A DNA stretch of 64,000 nucleotides, from positions 1-64,000 of the forward strand of contig DUML01000014.1 in NCBI GenBank assembly GCA_012839895.1, given 5' to 3'. The position numbers and the translations under genes were made by a program. Below are positions 28,684-37,393 of the stretch, one piece after another (position 1 is the stretch's first letter; each line of letters starts with the position of its first letter). The notes under the pieces are model-generated. The model was not told the DNA's origin. It did not search any database and was given only the letters and a program-made list of their open reading frames with translations. This stretch comes from Peptococcaceae bacterium (GTDB taxonomy: Bacteria; Bacillota; Desulfitobacteriia; Desulfitobacteriales; Syntrophobotulaceae).

Positions 28684-31407
28684 TTAATCAGTTTGATCAA
28701 GTTTTACCGTATATTTGACCATATCATACCAGTTTGGACCGACTTTAAAATCTACCACTAAGGGGACAGACAGCGGGTAAGCCTTTTCCATACATTCTTT
28801 TACTTTGAAAGCAACAACATCAAGTTCCTCTGGTTTGACCTGAATTAGCAGTTCATCATGAACCTGCAGTAAAATATCGGCCTTATTGTCGGAAAGCTCC
28901 TCAGCGACCTTAATCATGGCAATTTTCATTATATCGGCAGCCGTCCCCTGAATAGGAGTATTTTTAGCTATTCGCTCTCCGAATTGTCTCGTTATCCTAT
29001 TAGGATGGCTGAGCTCCGGTACTCTTCTTAAGCGGTTCAAAAGGGTTCTTACTTCGCCTTTCTCTTTAGCCTGGCTAACAGCTTTCTCCAAATAACGCTG
29101 TACACCGCTATACCTGGCAAAATATTGGTCAATATAAAATTTAGCCTCTTTTCTGGGAATAGCCAAATCCCGGGCTAACCCGAAATCAGTAAGGCCATAC
29201 ATTAAACCAAAATTAACCGCTTTAGCTTTCCGCCGCATATCAGAGGTAACTTCTTCCATAGGTACTCCAAAAACTTCAGAAGCAGTCCGACTGTGCACAT
29301 CTTCCCCAGCCAGAAATGATTCACAAAGAATTGGATCCCGTGAATAATGAGCTAAAATTCTTAATTCGATTTGCGAATAATCAGCTGAAAGGAGCAGCCA
29401 GCCTTCCTTGGTGGGTTTAAACACTTTCCGTAGTTTTCGCCCTTCTTCCAAGCGAATGGGGATATTCTGTAAATTAGGCTCAGTACTGGAGAGCCTGCCA
29501 GTTGCAGTAACAGTCTGTTGAAAACTGGTATGAATCTTCCCTTCTCGTAGCTGGCTAAGCAACCCTTTCACATAAGTGGAATTGAGCTTCATTAATTGAC
29601 GGTATTCCAAGACTTTTTCCACTATGGGATGCTCGGAACGAAGCTCTTCCAGAGTATCGGCGTCTGTAGAGTAACCGGTCTTTGTTTTCTTCATGGGAGG
29701 CAGGCCTAAATTTTCAAAAAGAACCTTCCCCAGTTGTTGAGGAGAATTAATATTAAATACTGAACCTCCCAACCGATATATTTCCTCTTCCAAGCCTTGA
29801 ATCTGAAACTCCAACTCCCGGCCAAACTCGGTCAGCATCTCTTTATCTACGGCAATACCCGTGTTCTCCATTTTAGCCAGAACTTTACTAAGGGGTTGTT
29901 CAATTTCATGCAAGAGTCGGTCAAGGTTTTCTTTGGCTATTTTTTCCGTATACTCTCCGGCGATTTTTCTTAAAAGATAAGCCTCTTGTGCCGGCGAAGG
30001 CGCAAAGAGCTCAGATGTATATTCCCGCAACAATTCAGCCGCACTATAATTTGAGCGGTTGGGATTTAAAAGATATGCCGCCAGGCTCAAATCAAGATCA
30101 ACACCGGATAAAGTTTGGCCTTCATTTAACAATAAAGAATGAAGAGTTTTACTATCGGCAACAATCTTTAGAATGGAATCGTCAGCTAAAATTTCCTGCC
30201 ATCTGGCGACAATTGAGTTAGGCAAGTTGCGACGCGCTAACCGGTAGGTATACTCTTCGTCACAAATACCCATTTCCGTCCACCTGCTTTGATGGACATC
30301 ACTGCCTTCATAACGATAACTTATAACCAGGGTTGGTTTAGTCTCCAGCCAAGAATCCATCTTCGCAAGCCAAGATGCACCGTCTAATTCTTTTTCTTTG
30401 ACAGGAATGGCTGCCACTTCCCCTTGGCCTTCGCCGCTTTTCTCCAGCTCTTTTGGCTCTCCGGCTTGTATCTCTAAAGCTTTTCTTTCGCTCCTTTTTT
30501 GCTGCTCCGACCCCACTGAACCCGTTGTTTCCAGCCTATCCTCAAAACTTTGCAGGAAAAGCCTTGCCACAGTATGCAAATTGTAACGGTGGAAAATTTT
30601 TAAGCAGGCATCCTTATCCGGCTCACACCAAAGAAGGTCATCGATATTAAATTCAAGTGGGACATCATGCATCATGGTAGCTAACTTTTTACTAAGTAAA
30701 GCTTGTTCGCCGTATTCCTCCAGCAATGCTTTTAATTTCTTCCCACTGATTTGGTCTTTATTTTTTAGGACATTTTCCACGGTGCCATATTCATGGAGGA
30801 GCTTTAAAGCTGTCTTTTCACCTACTCCCGGAATCCCGGGAATATTATCCGAAGCATCGCCCATGAGCCCTTTTAAGTCAATGATTTGAGGCGGCTTCAA
30901 ACCGTACTTTTCCAAAAGCCTTGCCTCATCGTAGCACTGAACATCAGTTATGCCTTTGAACGTTAGATAAACTTTGGTTTGAGGCGAAATCAGCTGCAGG
31001 GCATCCCGGTCACCGGTAAAAATACTGACTTCCAAACCTTCTTCCACCGCTTTATCGGCAACTGTGGCTATAATATCGTCAGCCTCATAACCGGCCAGTT
31101 CGAGAGTTGGTACGGACATAACCCCCAATATTTCTTTAAGGTAGCCAAATTGAGGCTTTAAAGTATCTGGGGTTTCTTTTCTTTGAGCTTTATAAGCGGC
31201 AAATTGTTCAGTCCTTATCGTTGGTTTATCTTTATCAAATACAACCACCCAATAATCAGGCTTCTGTTCTTTCTGCAATTTTAAAAGCATAGTCAGAAAA
31301 CCATGCACAGCGTTAGTGGGCAAACCTTCCGCAGAATTAAGCGGCGGTAAAGCGTAGAACGCTCTGAAAACAAGACTATTGCCGTCAAGAATCATGATCC
31401 GAGCCAT
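28684..31407 (-). CDS. polA: DNA polymerase I
   Basis: Repair and Okazaki-fragment polymerase. Order: 5'-3' exonuclease domain (about 1-290; LAGYEADDIIATVADKA, GLMGDASDNIPGIPGVGEKTA), a degenerate 3'-5' exonuclease region lacking clear metal residues (about 320-530, as in other Firmicutes), then the family A polymerase domain with DYSQIELRILAHYS, RRKAKAVNFGLMYG and QVHDELL. ATG at 31407 (MARIMILDGNS) has GAAAGGAG at 8 nt and is preferred over 31425. About 907 residues. Confidence 0.97.
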   Translation of the reverse strand: MARIMILDGNSLVFRAFYALPPLNSAEGLPTNAVHGFLTMLLKLQKEQKPDYWVVVFDKDKPTIRTEQFAAYKAQRKETPDTLKPQFGYLKEILGVMSVPTLELAGYEADDIIATVADKAVEEGLEVSIFTGDRDALQLISPQTKVYLTFKGITDVQCYDEARLLEKYGLKPPQIIDLKGLMGDASDNIPGIPGVGEKTALKLLHEYGTVENVLKNKDQISGKKLKALLEEYGEQALLSKKLATMMHDVPLEFNIDDLLWCEPDKDACLKIFHRYNLHTVARLFLQSFEDRLETTGSVGSEQQKRSERKALEIQAGEPKELEKSGEGQGEVAAIPVKEKELDGASWLAKMDSWLETKPTLVISYRYEGSDVHQSRWTEMGICDEEYTYRLARRNLPNSIVARWQEILADDSILKIVADSKTLHSLLLNEGQTLSGVDLDLSLAAYLLNPNRSNYSAAELLREYTSELFAPSPAQEAYLLRKIAGEYTEKIAKENLDRLLHEIEQPLSKVLAKMENTGIAVDKEMLTEFGRELEFQIQGLEEEIYRLGGSVFNINSPQQLGKVLFENLGLPPMKKTKTGYSTDADTLEELRSEHPIVEKVLEYRQLMKLNSTYVKGLLSQLREGKIHTSFQQTVTATGRLSSTEPNLQNIPIRLEEGRKLRKVFKPTKEGWLLLSADYSQIELRILAHYSRDPILCESFLAGEDVHSRTASEVFGVPMEEVTSDMRRKAKAVNFGLMYGLTDFGLARDLAIPRKEAKFYIDQYFARYSGVQRYLEKAVSQAKEKGEVRTLLNRLRRVPELSHPNRITRQFGERIAKNTPIQGTAADIMKIAMIKVAEELSDNKADILLQVHDELLIQVKPEELDVVAFKVKECMEKAYPLSVPLVVDFKVGPNWYDMVKYTVKLDQTD

Positions 31408-31536
31408 ATAATAGACTCCTTTCAATAAAATCAGACTAAATAAGCTTTTTTTATATCATAACCTTTTATTAAATCAATAACAACCTTATTAGTTTGAAAT
31501 TGCCATCCTTGCCTAAATTGCCATCCTAATTTGAAC

Positions 31537-31580
31537 AAAAAAGAGCTCGAGCCAAACTGTCTCAAGCCCTTGTACTCTTA
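31537..31580 (-). terminator. Terminator after the HesB-like gene
   Basis: On the minus strand GCTTGAG and CTCGAGC (one G-U) form a stem with a 9-nt loop, extended by AAGAG/CTCTT, then six T. It ends the selenoprotein transcript before polA. Confidence 0.65.
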
Positions 31581-31681
31581 TTTACCCCTCTAGCCAAAAT
31601 CCCTTAATATCAGCCTCTCTTGGTCTTACTCGATATTCGACTGAATCCTGTCTCAGATTTCCCCAGATCAGATCTCGAGAA

Positions 31682-31978
31682 TTAACAGCGGAAAGGCTTT
31701 GAGTCTTTTATGATAAAGCCACGCTGCGGCATGGAATTGTCATAATCAATTGTTAAATTACCGATATACTCCTTTAAGCCGGAATTGTATATTATCGGAA
31801 CACCATGAGATTCAATTTCTTCGTCATTAGCGCTTTTTTGCTCATCCAGAGCTAACCTAAACTTAGGGCCGCCTCAGCCATAACCTTCATACTCAATCCG
31901 TAGTCTTAAATTGTCAGGATTTTGGCTCTGGGCGATAATATCTTTGATTATATCAGCCGCGACTGGCGTTAATTCCAT
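31682..31978 (-). CDS. HesB/IscA-like selenoprotein, Sec at codon 35
   Basis: A continuous 98-residue frame runs from ATG 31978 to TAA 31682 and is interrupted only by TGA at codon 35 (31876-31874). The sequence around it, LRLRIEYEGYG-U-GGPKFRLALDE, aligns with the first conserved cysteine region of HesB/IscA Fe-S assembly proteins (LRLGV..GCSG..Y.LEF in E. coli IscA), so Sec replaces that Cys. Residues continue in frame through GVPIIYNSGLKEYIGNLTIDYD to a C-terminal Cys (FIIKDSKPFRC). A HesB-related selenoprotein family with exactly this feature is known (TIGRFAM HesB_rel_seleno). A candidate SECIS lies just downstream of the TGA. AGAGGTGAG is about 10 nt before the ATG. Probable role: Fe-S or redox-metal binding; partner unknown. 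A sequencing error or pseudogene is the alternative. Confidence 0.85.
31840..31852 (-). promoter_or_regulatory. Candidate bacterial SECIS hairpin
   Basis: In the mRNA, GCUC-UGGAU-GAGC forms a hairpin whose loop has G at its second position, 26 nt after the UGA, within the range usual for bacterial SECIS elements. A second small hairpin (CCUA-AGUU-UAGG) sits closer, 8 nt after the UGA. Both are within the coding sequence, as expected for SelB recognition. Confidence 0.5.
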
Positions 31979-32194
31979 AAAATATCGCTCACCTCTCTTC
32001 TTTAATTTTAATAATTTTAATATTTTTATTTTATCCAATTCCTAAGACTAAACACATCAAAAGAAAGACAATTTCTTCAAAATAAGCGGCATCTGTTAAC
32101 CTTGGAGGAAAAATTTATAAAAGTTATAATAAAGTTATAATTATGCAATAGAAGAAATTAGGGGATGTAAAAAGATTTTGGGGACGATAGCCAA

Positions 32195-33370
32195 ATGAAT
32201 AAAAGCTCACCAAAACGCCAAATAATCCATGTTGATCTGGATGCCTTCTATGCTTCCATCGAACAACGTGATAACCCTGAGCTAAAGGGGAAACCGGTAA
32301 TTGTTGGCGGCAAACCAGAAAGCAGAGGAGTGGTATCTACTTGCTCCTATGAAGCTCGCCGCTACGGCATAAAATCAGCCATGCCCCTAGCAGAAGCCCG
32401 CCGCCGTTGCCCTCAGGCTGTCTTTTTGCCTGTGGATATCCCCAAATACTCTCAAGTCTCCCGCCAGATTCATAAAATTTTTCAAGATTATACCCCTTTA
32501 ATTGAACCCATCTCACTAGATGAAGCTTTTTTGGATGTTACCGCCTCTTTAAGCCTCTTTGGTTCCGCCGCGGCAATCGCCCGGGAAATTAAGGAACGTA
32601 TAAAAAAAGAGCTGTGTTTAACAGCATCAGTAGGGATTGCTCCTAACAAATTTCTCGCTAAGCTCGCTTCCGACCTTCGAAAACCGGACGGTTTTGTCAT
32701 AGTCCAAGAAGACCAAATCCAAGCTTTTCTTGACCCCTTGCCTATTGAGAGAATCTGGGGAGTCGGACCTAAAACCGCTGAAGAGCTCCATAAACTTGGA
32801 ATAAGGACAATTAAAGAATTAAAAAACCTCGATGAACTGATCCTAAAAAAACATTTAGGCCTTCTCGGCAGTCATCTCTATTATTTAGCCCGTGGAATAG
32901 ATAAGAGGCCGGTAGAGCCGGAACGAGAAGTCAAATCCCTTGGCAGGGAGACCACTTTTCCAGAAGACCTAAAAGACAAGGAAGTTCTGCAGACTTATAT
33001 CCTGGAGTTAGTGACCGATATCGGCCGTAAACTGCGCAAAGGATCACTTAAAGCTAAAACTATAACCTTGAAAGTGCGTTTTGCCGATTTCAGCACCTTG
33101 TCCAAGTCCAAAACATTAGAGCATTACACAGATCTGGACAAGGATATTTACCGCGCAGCATGCAATCTCTTTCAAGAATTGTGCTTAAAACAACCTGTCA
33201 GGCTCATTGGGGTATCCGTCCATAACCTAACTAGCGGCGAAATCCAACAGAGTCTATTTCAAATTGACGACACTGAGCAAAAGAAAAAACTAGCCACTAC
33301 AATAGACAACATCAAAGAACGTTTTGGTGAAGATAGTATAACTTTAGCCCGGCTTTTAAAGAAACCGTAA
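32195..33370 (+). CDS. dinB: DNA polymerase IV (Y family)
   Basis: Translesion polymerase. The palm begins IIHVDLDAFYASIEQRDNPELKGKPVIVGG, with the second catalytic pair in SLDEAFLDVT and the family-typical ASVGIAPNKFLAKLASD. The HhH region (ERIWGVGPKTAEELHKLGI) and little-finger domain follow. 391 residues is normal. The ribosome site is weak (GGGGACGA). It has no obvious operon partners. Confidence 0.96.
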   Translation: MNKSSPKRQIIHVDLDAFYASIEQRDNPELKGKPVIVGGKPESRGVVSTCSYEARRYGIKSAMPLAEARRRCPQAVFLPVDIPKYSQVSRQIHKIFQDYTPLIEPISLDEAFLDVTASLSLFGSAAAIAREIKERIKKELCLTASVGIAPNKFLAKLASDLRKPDGFVIVQEDQIQAFLDPLPIERIWGVGPKTAEELHKLGIRTIKELKNLDELILKKHLGLLGSHLYYLARGIDKRPVEPEREVKSLGRETTFPEDLKDKEVLQTYILELVTDIGRKLRKGSLKAKTITLKVRFADFSTLSKSKTLEHYTDLDKDIYRAACNLFQELCLKQPVRLIGVSVHNLTSGEIQQSLFQIDDTEQKKKLATTIDNIKERFGEDSITLARLLKKP

Positions 33371-33559
33371 TCAAATTTTTAACCTTTTTAGGTTATACTA
33401 GGTGTATAATCCAGCATTATTTCATTGGTTATTATCAAGTATTATTTCATTGAATAGTTTATATTTTTTCATTTTGATAAAATTTTTTCATTTTAATACT
33501 GGACAACAATCCAACTTCTGATTTAAGTGGTAGATAACTTAGAAAATACCGCATTCTTA

Positions 33560-33598
33560 GCCAGTTAGATTAACTGGCACATTTTTTGCAAATATAAT
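33560..33598 (+). promoter_or_regulatory. Promoter with overlapping inverted repeat
   Basis: TTAACT (33570-33575) and TATAAT (33593-33598) are 17 bases apart, about 40 bases before the riboswitch. The perfect inverted repeat GCCAGTTA-GAT-TAACTGGC (33560-33578) covers the -35, where a repressor would block polymerase. It does not match the ModE consensus as I know it. Confidence 0.55.
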
Positions 33599-33639
33599 GA
33601 CATAAATAGCTGTTGCTTATCATAGTTTAAAACTTATAT

Positions 33640-33747
33640 TGCTCCGAGCCTGGTCACCTAACGTTTAAACCATGGGGCTATGGCCTGGGTACTTTACCCA
33701 CAGGGTTGTAAGAGAAATCTTGCAGCCTCCCGCTTCGGAAAGGAGAA
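33640..33747 (+). ncRNA. Molybdenum/tungsten cofactor (Moco/Tuco) riboswitch
   Basis: The segment matches the Moco RNA motif: CTCC (33642) and GGAG (33742) form the closing stem, with conserved elements GAGCCTGGTCACCTAACG, CAGGG, a stem capped by GAAA (TGTAAGA-GAAA-TCTTGCA), CCTCCCG and GGAAAGGAG. The CAGGG...GAAA...CCTCCCG...GGAAAGG layout is the same as in E. coli moaA. An internal hairpin (TGGGTA-CTT-TACCCA) may be P3, but I cannot decide between Moco and tungsten cofactor. It precedes a terminator and the ABC importer, so cofactor sufficiency probably shuts off uptake. Confidence 0.85.
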
Positions 33748-33762
33748 ATGAAAGTGAAAATG

Positions 33763-33804
33763 AGCACTTCTTCATGGATCTCCATTCTGAAGAAGTGCTT
33801 TTGT
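33763..33804 (+). terminator. Riboswitch expression-platform terminator
   Basis: AGCACTTCTTC (33763-33773) pairs perfectly with GAAGAAGTGCT (33789-33799), enclosing an inner ATGG/CCAT stem, then TTTTG. It lies 16 bases after the aptamer and 30 before the permease ribosome site, as expected for transcriptional control. Confidence 0.75.
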
Positions 33805-33838
33805 ATATATCAAAGATAACAGGAGGCTCTTGTTAATA

Positions 33839-34891
33839 ATGAAAACCAACGCCCTCATTTCTTATTACAATTATTCCAACAAGAGAAATAAATTAAAATT
33901 AATAATTTTAGCAATTATGCCCGTCTTTTTGGGCGTGATAGCCTTAGCTGTTGGTAGATACCCTGTGACTTTGTCTGATATTTGGACAGCATTTACCGGA
34001 GAATTGTTTGCCGGCGAAGATTTGTTGCCGGCTGCTGTTCAAACCGTTATTTTTGACGTTCGTATTCCCAGGATTATTGCAGCTCTTTTAATTGGTACTT
34101 CTTTATCAGTATCAGGTGCCGCCTTTCAGGGGACTTTCAGGAACCCGCTGGTATCCCCTGATATTTTAGGCGCGTCTGCCGGAGCCGGTTTTGGAGCAAC
34201 ACTGGCTATCATTTGTTCCTGGGGTAATTTGGGAATAACCTTGGCAGCATTTACTTTCGGTTTATTGGCAGTAGGTATGACCTATTTCATTGGCAATAAA
34301 ATAAAGAATTCAGGTGATATTACACTGGTCCTAGTCTTAGGCGGTATACTGGTGGGAACAATTTTTACCTCCTTAGTATCTTTGATTAAATGCGTAGCCG
34401 ATCCTTATGAAAAACTTCCGGCTATTACTTATTGGTTAATGGGCAGTTTAAGTTCTATACAGATAAATGATGTCTATATAGTTCTTCCGCCAATGCTTAT
34501 TGGTATTGTTCCCTTACTGCTTTTTCGCTGGCAGTTGAATCTGCTGGCTTTCGGCGACGAAGAGGCCCAAAGTATGGGGGTTAATACCAATAAATTGCGG
34601 TTAATGGTAATAATTTGTGCTACTCTGCTTACAGCCTCGGCTGTATCAATTAGCGGCATGATCGGTTGGGTTGGCCTTGTGATTCCGCATTTTGTGCGTG
34701 CTTTAACTGGTCCCAATTATAAGAGCCTAATACCGGTTTGTATTGCCGTTGGCAGTTCATTCTTACTGGTAGTCGATACCCTGGCACGTTCCTTATTGCC
34801 AATGGAAATACCAATCGGTATTTTGACATCATTAATTGGAGCGCCGTTTTTTATATATTTACTAGCTAACAGCAGGAGGAGTTGGAAATGA
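33839..34891 (+). CDS. FecCD-type ABC permease, probable molybdate/tungstate
   Basis: A polytopic membrane permease of the BtuC/FecCD family (about ten transmembrane segments, 350 residues). Family hallmarks are RIPRIIAALLIGTSLSVSGAAFQGTFRNPLVSPDILGASAGAGFG and the GLVIPHFVRALTGPNYKSLIP loop that contacts the ATPase. FecCD-type importers usually carry siderophores or B12, but MolBCA of Haemophilus carries molybdate/tungstate; the Moco riboswitch upstream favours the latter. A TTG at 33830 lies only 3 nt after AGGAGG; the ATG at 33839 is preferred. It overlaps the ATPase gene at ATGA. Confidence 0.9.
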   Translation: MKTNALISYYNYSNKRNKLKLIILAIMPVFLGVIALAVGRYPVTLSDIWTAFTGELFAGEDLLPAAVQTVIFDVRIPRIIAALLIGTSLSVSGAAFQGTFRNPLVSPDILGASAGAGFGATLAIICSWGNLGITLAAFTFGLLAVGMTYFIGNKIKNSGDITLVLVLGGILVGTIFTSLVSLIKCVADPYEKLPAITYWLMGSLSSIQINDVYIVLPPMLIGIVPLLLFRWQLNLLAFGDEEAQSMGVNTNKLRLMVIICATLLTASAVSISGMIGWVGLVIPHFVRALTGPNYKSLIPVCIAVGSSFLLVVDTLARSLLPMEIPIGILTSLIGAPFFIYLLANSRRSWK

Positions 34892-35670
34892 GTCTGGAAA
34901 TAAGAAATTTAGCCTTCGCTTATGACCGAGAACCTATTTTTGAAAATGTCTTCCTTAGGGTCGAAAAAGGAGAAATTGTCTGTCTTCTAGGGCCAAACGG
35001 CTCCGGCAAAACAACTTTATTTAAAACGATTTTGGGTCTTTATAGAGCCCGCGAAGGTCAGATTATCGTCAATGGCAAAGACGTCAGCAATTGCAGCCGG
35101 CGGGAATTGGCAAAAATAATGGGCTATGTCCCCCAAAATCATATACCACCATTCCCATATTCAGTCATAGATGTGGTCCTAATGGGCAGGACCGCCCATA
35201 TCAATAATTATGCCGTGCCATCGGAGCTGGACTACCAAATTGCCTGCGACGCTATGGCCAATCTCAACATTTCCTATTTGGAAGGAAAAACCTATACAGA
35301 GATAAGCGGCGGGGAGCGACAGCTGGTGTTAATTGCCCGGGCTTTAGCGCAACAACCCGAAATTTTAATAATGGATGAACCGACTTCCAACCTGGATTAT
35401 GGGAATCAAGTTAGACTCTTAAACCATATCAAACGTTTAGCCGCTCAGGGGCTCAGCATCATCATGTCCACCCATTCACCGGACCACGCTCTCTTCTGCG
35501 CATCCAAAGCCATAATGCTTAAAGACGGTCGGATCTTTTGTTCCGGAAAGGCTGAGGAAGTCATAACAGAAAGCAATTTGAGCCAGATTTACGGTATTAA
35601 TATTGAGATTGCCAAGGCAACGGTAAAAAACGGAGAATCAAAGAAAATTTGTATTCCCGTGGTAGCTTAA
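34888..35670 (+). CDS. FecE/MolC-type ABC ATPase
   Basis: Cytoplasmic ATPase of the importer. Walker A GPNGSGKTTLFK (about 36-47), Q-loop YVPQNHIPPFPYSVIDVVLMGR, signature EISGGERQLVLIARAL, Walker B EILIMDEPTSNLDYGNQ, and the switch His in STHSPDHAL are all present. ATG 34888 overlaps the permease stop and has AGGAGGA 7 nt upstream; the TTG at 34882 is less likely. 260 residues, normal. Confidence 0.93.
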   Translation: MSLEIRNLAFAYDREPIFENVFLRVEKGEIVCLLGPNGSGKTTLFKTILGLYRAREGQIIVNGKDVSNCSRRELAKIMGYVPQNHIPPFPYSVIDVVLMGRTAHINNYAVPSELDYQIACDAMANLNISYLEGKTYTEISGGERQLVLIARALAQQPEILIMDEPTSNLDYGNQVRLLNHIKRLAAQGLSIIMSTHSPDHALFCASKAIMLKDGRIFCSGKAEEVITESNLSQIYGINIEIAKATVKNGESKKICIPVVA

Positions 35671-35699
35671 TAAACCTTTAACAAGGAGGAATATAACAA

Positions 35700-36794
35700 A
35701 TGAATATGAAGTGGAGAATTTACGTTTCAGTCATACTATCAATATTGCTTTTAGCCTTCTCGGCAGGCTGCAGCAAACCTCAAACTACATCTGCCCCGGA
35801 AGCAACAAGCAAAACTATTACCGACATGGCAGGTCGCAAGGTGGAAATCCCGACTACTATTGATAAAGTTTATTCTACTTCGGCAACAGGCAGTGTTTTT
35901 CTTTACACTCTTGCCCCAGATAAATTAGCCGGTTGGAACAGTGCCTTGAGAGACAAAGAAAAAAGGTTTATTGATCCCAAATACCATACTCTGCCTGTTC
36001 TCGGACGTTGGCAAGGCTCCACTCCTACCGGAAGTATCGAAGACTTATTGAAAGCCAACCCTGATATTATTATCAGTGTAGGCGATGTATCTCCAGAGTA
36101 TATTAGTGACGCCGATGCTATTCAAAAGCAAACCGGGGTTCCGGTCATCATGCTGGACGGCAGTATCAAAAACACCGCGCAGTCATACAGACTTTTAGGG
36201 GAAATAATTGGTGAAACCGAAAGAGCCAAACTCCTGGCTGATTATTGCGATCGGACCCTGGAAGAAATATCTACCAATCTAAAGTCGATAGCAGAAGAAG
36301 AAAAAGTTCGGGTTTATTATGCGGAAGGGATTGAAGGACTGGAAACAGAAATCAGCGGAACAGTAAATTCAGAAGCTTTTGATTTGGCAGGTGCCAAGAA
36401 TGTCGCAATACCGCCAACTTCTGATGTCCGCCGCATGCAAGTCTCCATTGAGCAGATTCTAGCTTGGGATCCGAGCCTTATTATTATCTGTACAGATGGC
36501 GACGAAACCCATGCTCTCTACAATAAGATCCTAAATGATAAAAGCTGGGCTAATATCACGGCGGTTAAAAATAGAGAAGTATATGAAATTCCCAGCAATC
36601 CTTATGACTGGATAAACCGCCCCCCCTCAGTAGTGCGTTTTATCGGCATAAAATGGTTGTCCTCACTGCTCTATCCGGATGTTATAACTACCGATATTCG
36701 TCAGAACATTAGCGAGTTCTATTCCCTGTTCTTTAACTATGAAATTAGTGAGGCTGAAATTGAGAAACTACTTGCCAAGTCACAGCGTTATTAA
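35700..36794 (+). CDS. Substrate-binding lipoprotein of the Mo/W-type importer
   Basis: An extracellular binding protein of the BtuF/FecB/TroA-like fold, tethered by lipid. The N-terminus has a positive start, a hydrophobic segment and the lipobox AFSAGC (Cys about 26), followed by a low-complexity linker. ITDMAGRKVEIPTTIDKVY is the usual first strand of the fold. GRWQGSTPTGSIEDLLKANPDIII is like the MolA/metal-oxyanion branch rather than typical siderophore binders, though this is a judgement by eye. AAGGAGGA lies 10 nt before the ATG. Confidence 0.88.
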   Translation: MNMKWRIYVSVILSILLLAFSAGCSKPQTTSAPEATSKTITDMAGRKVEIPTTIDKVYSTSATGSVFLYTLAPDKLAGWNSALRDKEKRFIDPKYHTLPVLGRWQGSTPTGSIEDLLKANPDIIISVGDVSPEYISDADAIQKQTGVPVIMLDGSIKNTAQSYRLLGEIIGETERAKLLADYCDRTLEEISTNLKSIAEEEKVRVYYAEGIEGLETEISGTVNSEAFDLAGAKNVAIPPTSDVRRMQVSIEQILAWDPSLIIICTDGDETHALYNKILNDKSWANITAVKNREVYEIPSNPYDWINRPPSVVRFIGIKWLSSLLYPDVITTDIRQNISEFYSLFFNYEISEAEIEKLLAKSQRY

Positions 36795-36835
36795 AGACAA
36801 TAAAAGTTAGTTTTTAATGGATAGAGGTTTTGAAT

Positions 36836-37393
36836 ATGCCCAATAATCTGCTTATCACAGGTAAAATTAGATCGGGCAAATCAACTCTTTTAAAAGAAAT
36901 GATAGATCCGCTACTTACGGTAACCGGTGGTTATTATGTACAAAGACTATTTATTCAGGGCGAATCCCGGGCATTTAGACTAGTAGACATTAATCGCGAA
37001 AGTTACTTGCCTAACCTAGAGGTACAAAATATCGAAAGCTTTCCCGGTTTAATAGCCGTAATGGGTGAAGAAAAGCATTGTTACTTCGAACCTTTTAGAA
37101 ATATCGGTGTGCTCGCTTTAAAACAGGCTGCAGAGCAAAAACAGCTCATACTTATGGATGAACTTGGGAGATTCGAAACCAAGGTTCCCGAGTTCATGCA
37201 AGCTGTTTTTCAAACGCTAGACAATAACCTCCCGGTGCTAGGGGTAATAAAAAAAGAAACTAACCCTTTCTTAGATCGGATTAGAGCACGTAGCGATGTA
37301 GACGTTATTGACATTGATAAAGTCGGGTTAAGCGTAGCAAGAAAAAAAATCGAGTTATTTTTGAGCACTGTATTCATTCTTCCCCGGCTTTAA
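36836..37393 (+). CDS. Small P-loop NTPase (THEP1-like)
   Basis: A 185-residue soluble P-loop protein: Walker A TGKIRSGKSTLL at the N-terminus, Walker B LILMDELGRFE (about 100-110), and LPVLGVIKKETNPFLDRIRARSDVDVIDID near the end, as in THEP1-type nucleoside triphosphatases. Similar NTPases occur in molybdenum-transport operons, so it may serve cofactor metabolism or metal handling; the function is inferred from context. ATG 36836 has AGAGG 8 nt upstream; a TTG at 36830 is less likely. It follows the binding protein by 41 nt, and its end overlaps the rtcB remnant by 20 nt. Confidence 0.75.
   Translation: MPNNLLITGKIRSGKSTLLKEMIDPLLTVTGGYYVQRLFIQGESRAFRLVDINRESYLPNLEVQNIESFPGLIAVMGEEKHCYFEPFRNIGVLALKQAAEQKQLILMDELGRFETKVPEFMQAVFQTLDNNLPVLGVIKKETNPFLDRIRARSDVDVIDIDKVGLSVARKKIELFLSTVFILPRL

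Noticed and set aside
27807-28700. mutM starting at 28700
   Set aside because: It would place 24 residues before the catalytic N-terminal proline; the GTG at 28628 with a strong ribosome site is the correct start.
33371-33560. Repeated TATTATTTCATT segments after dinB, considered as a CRISPR or iteron array
   Set aside because: The copies are short, irregular and AT-rich, with no constant spacing; no CRISPR array or replication origin is supported anywhere in the window.
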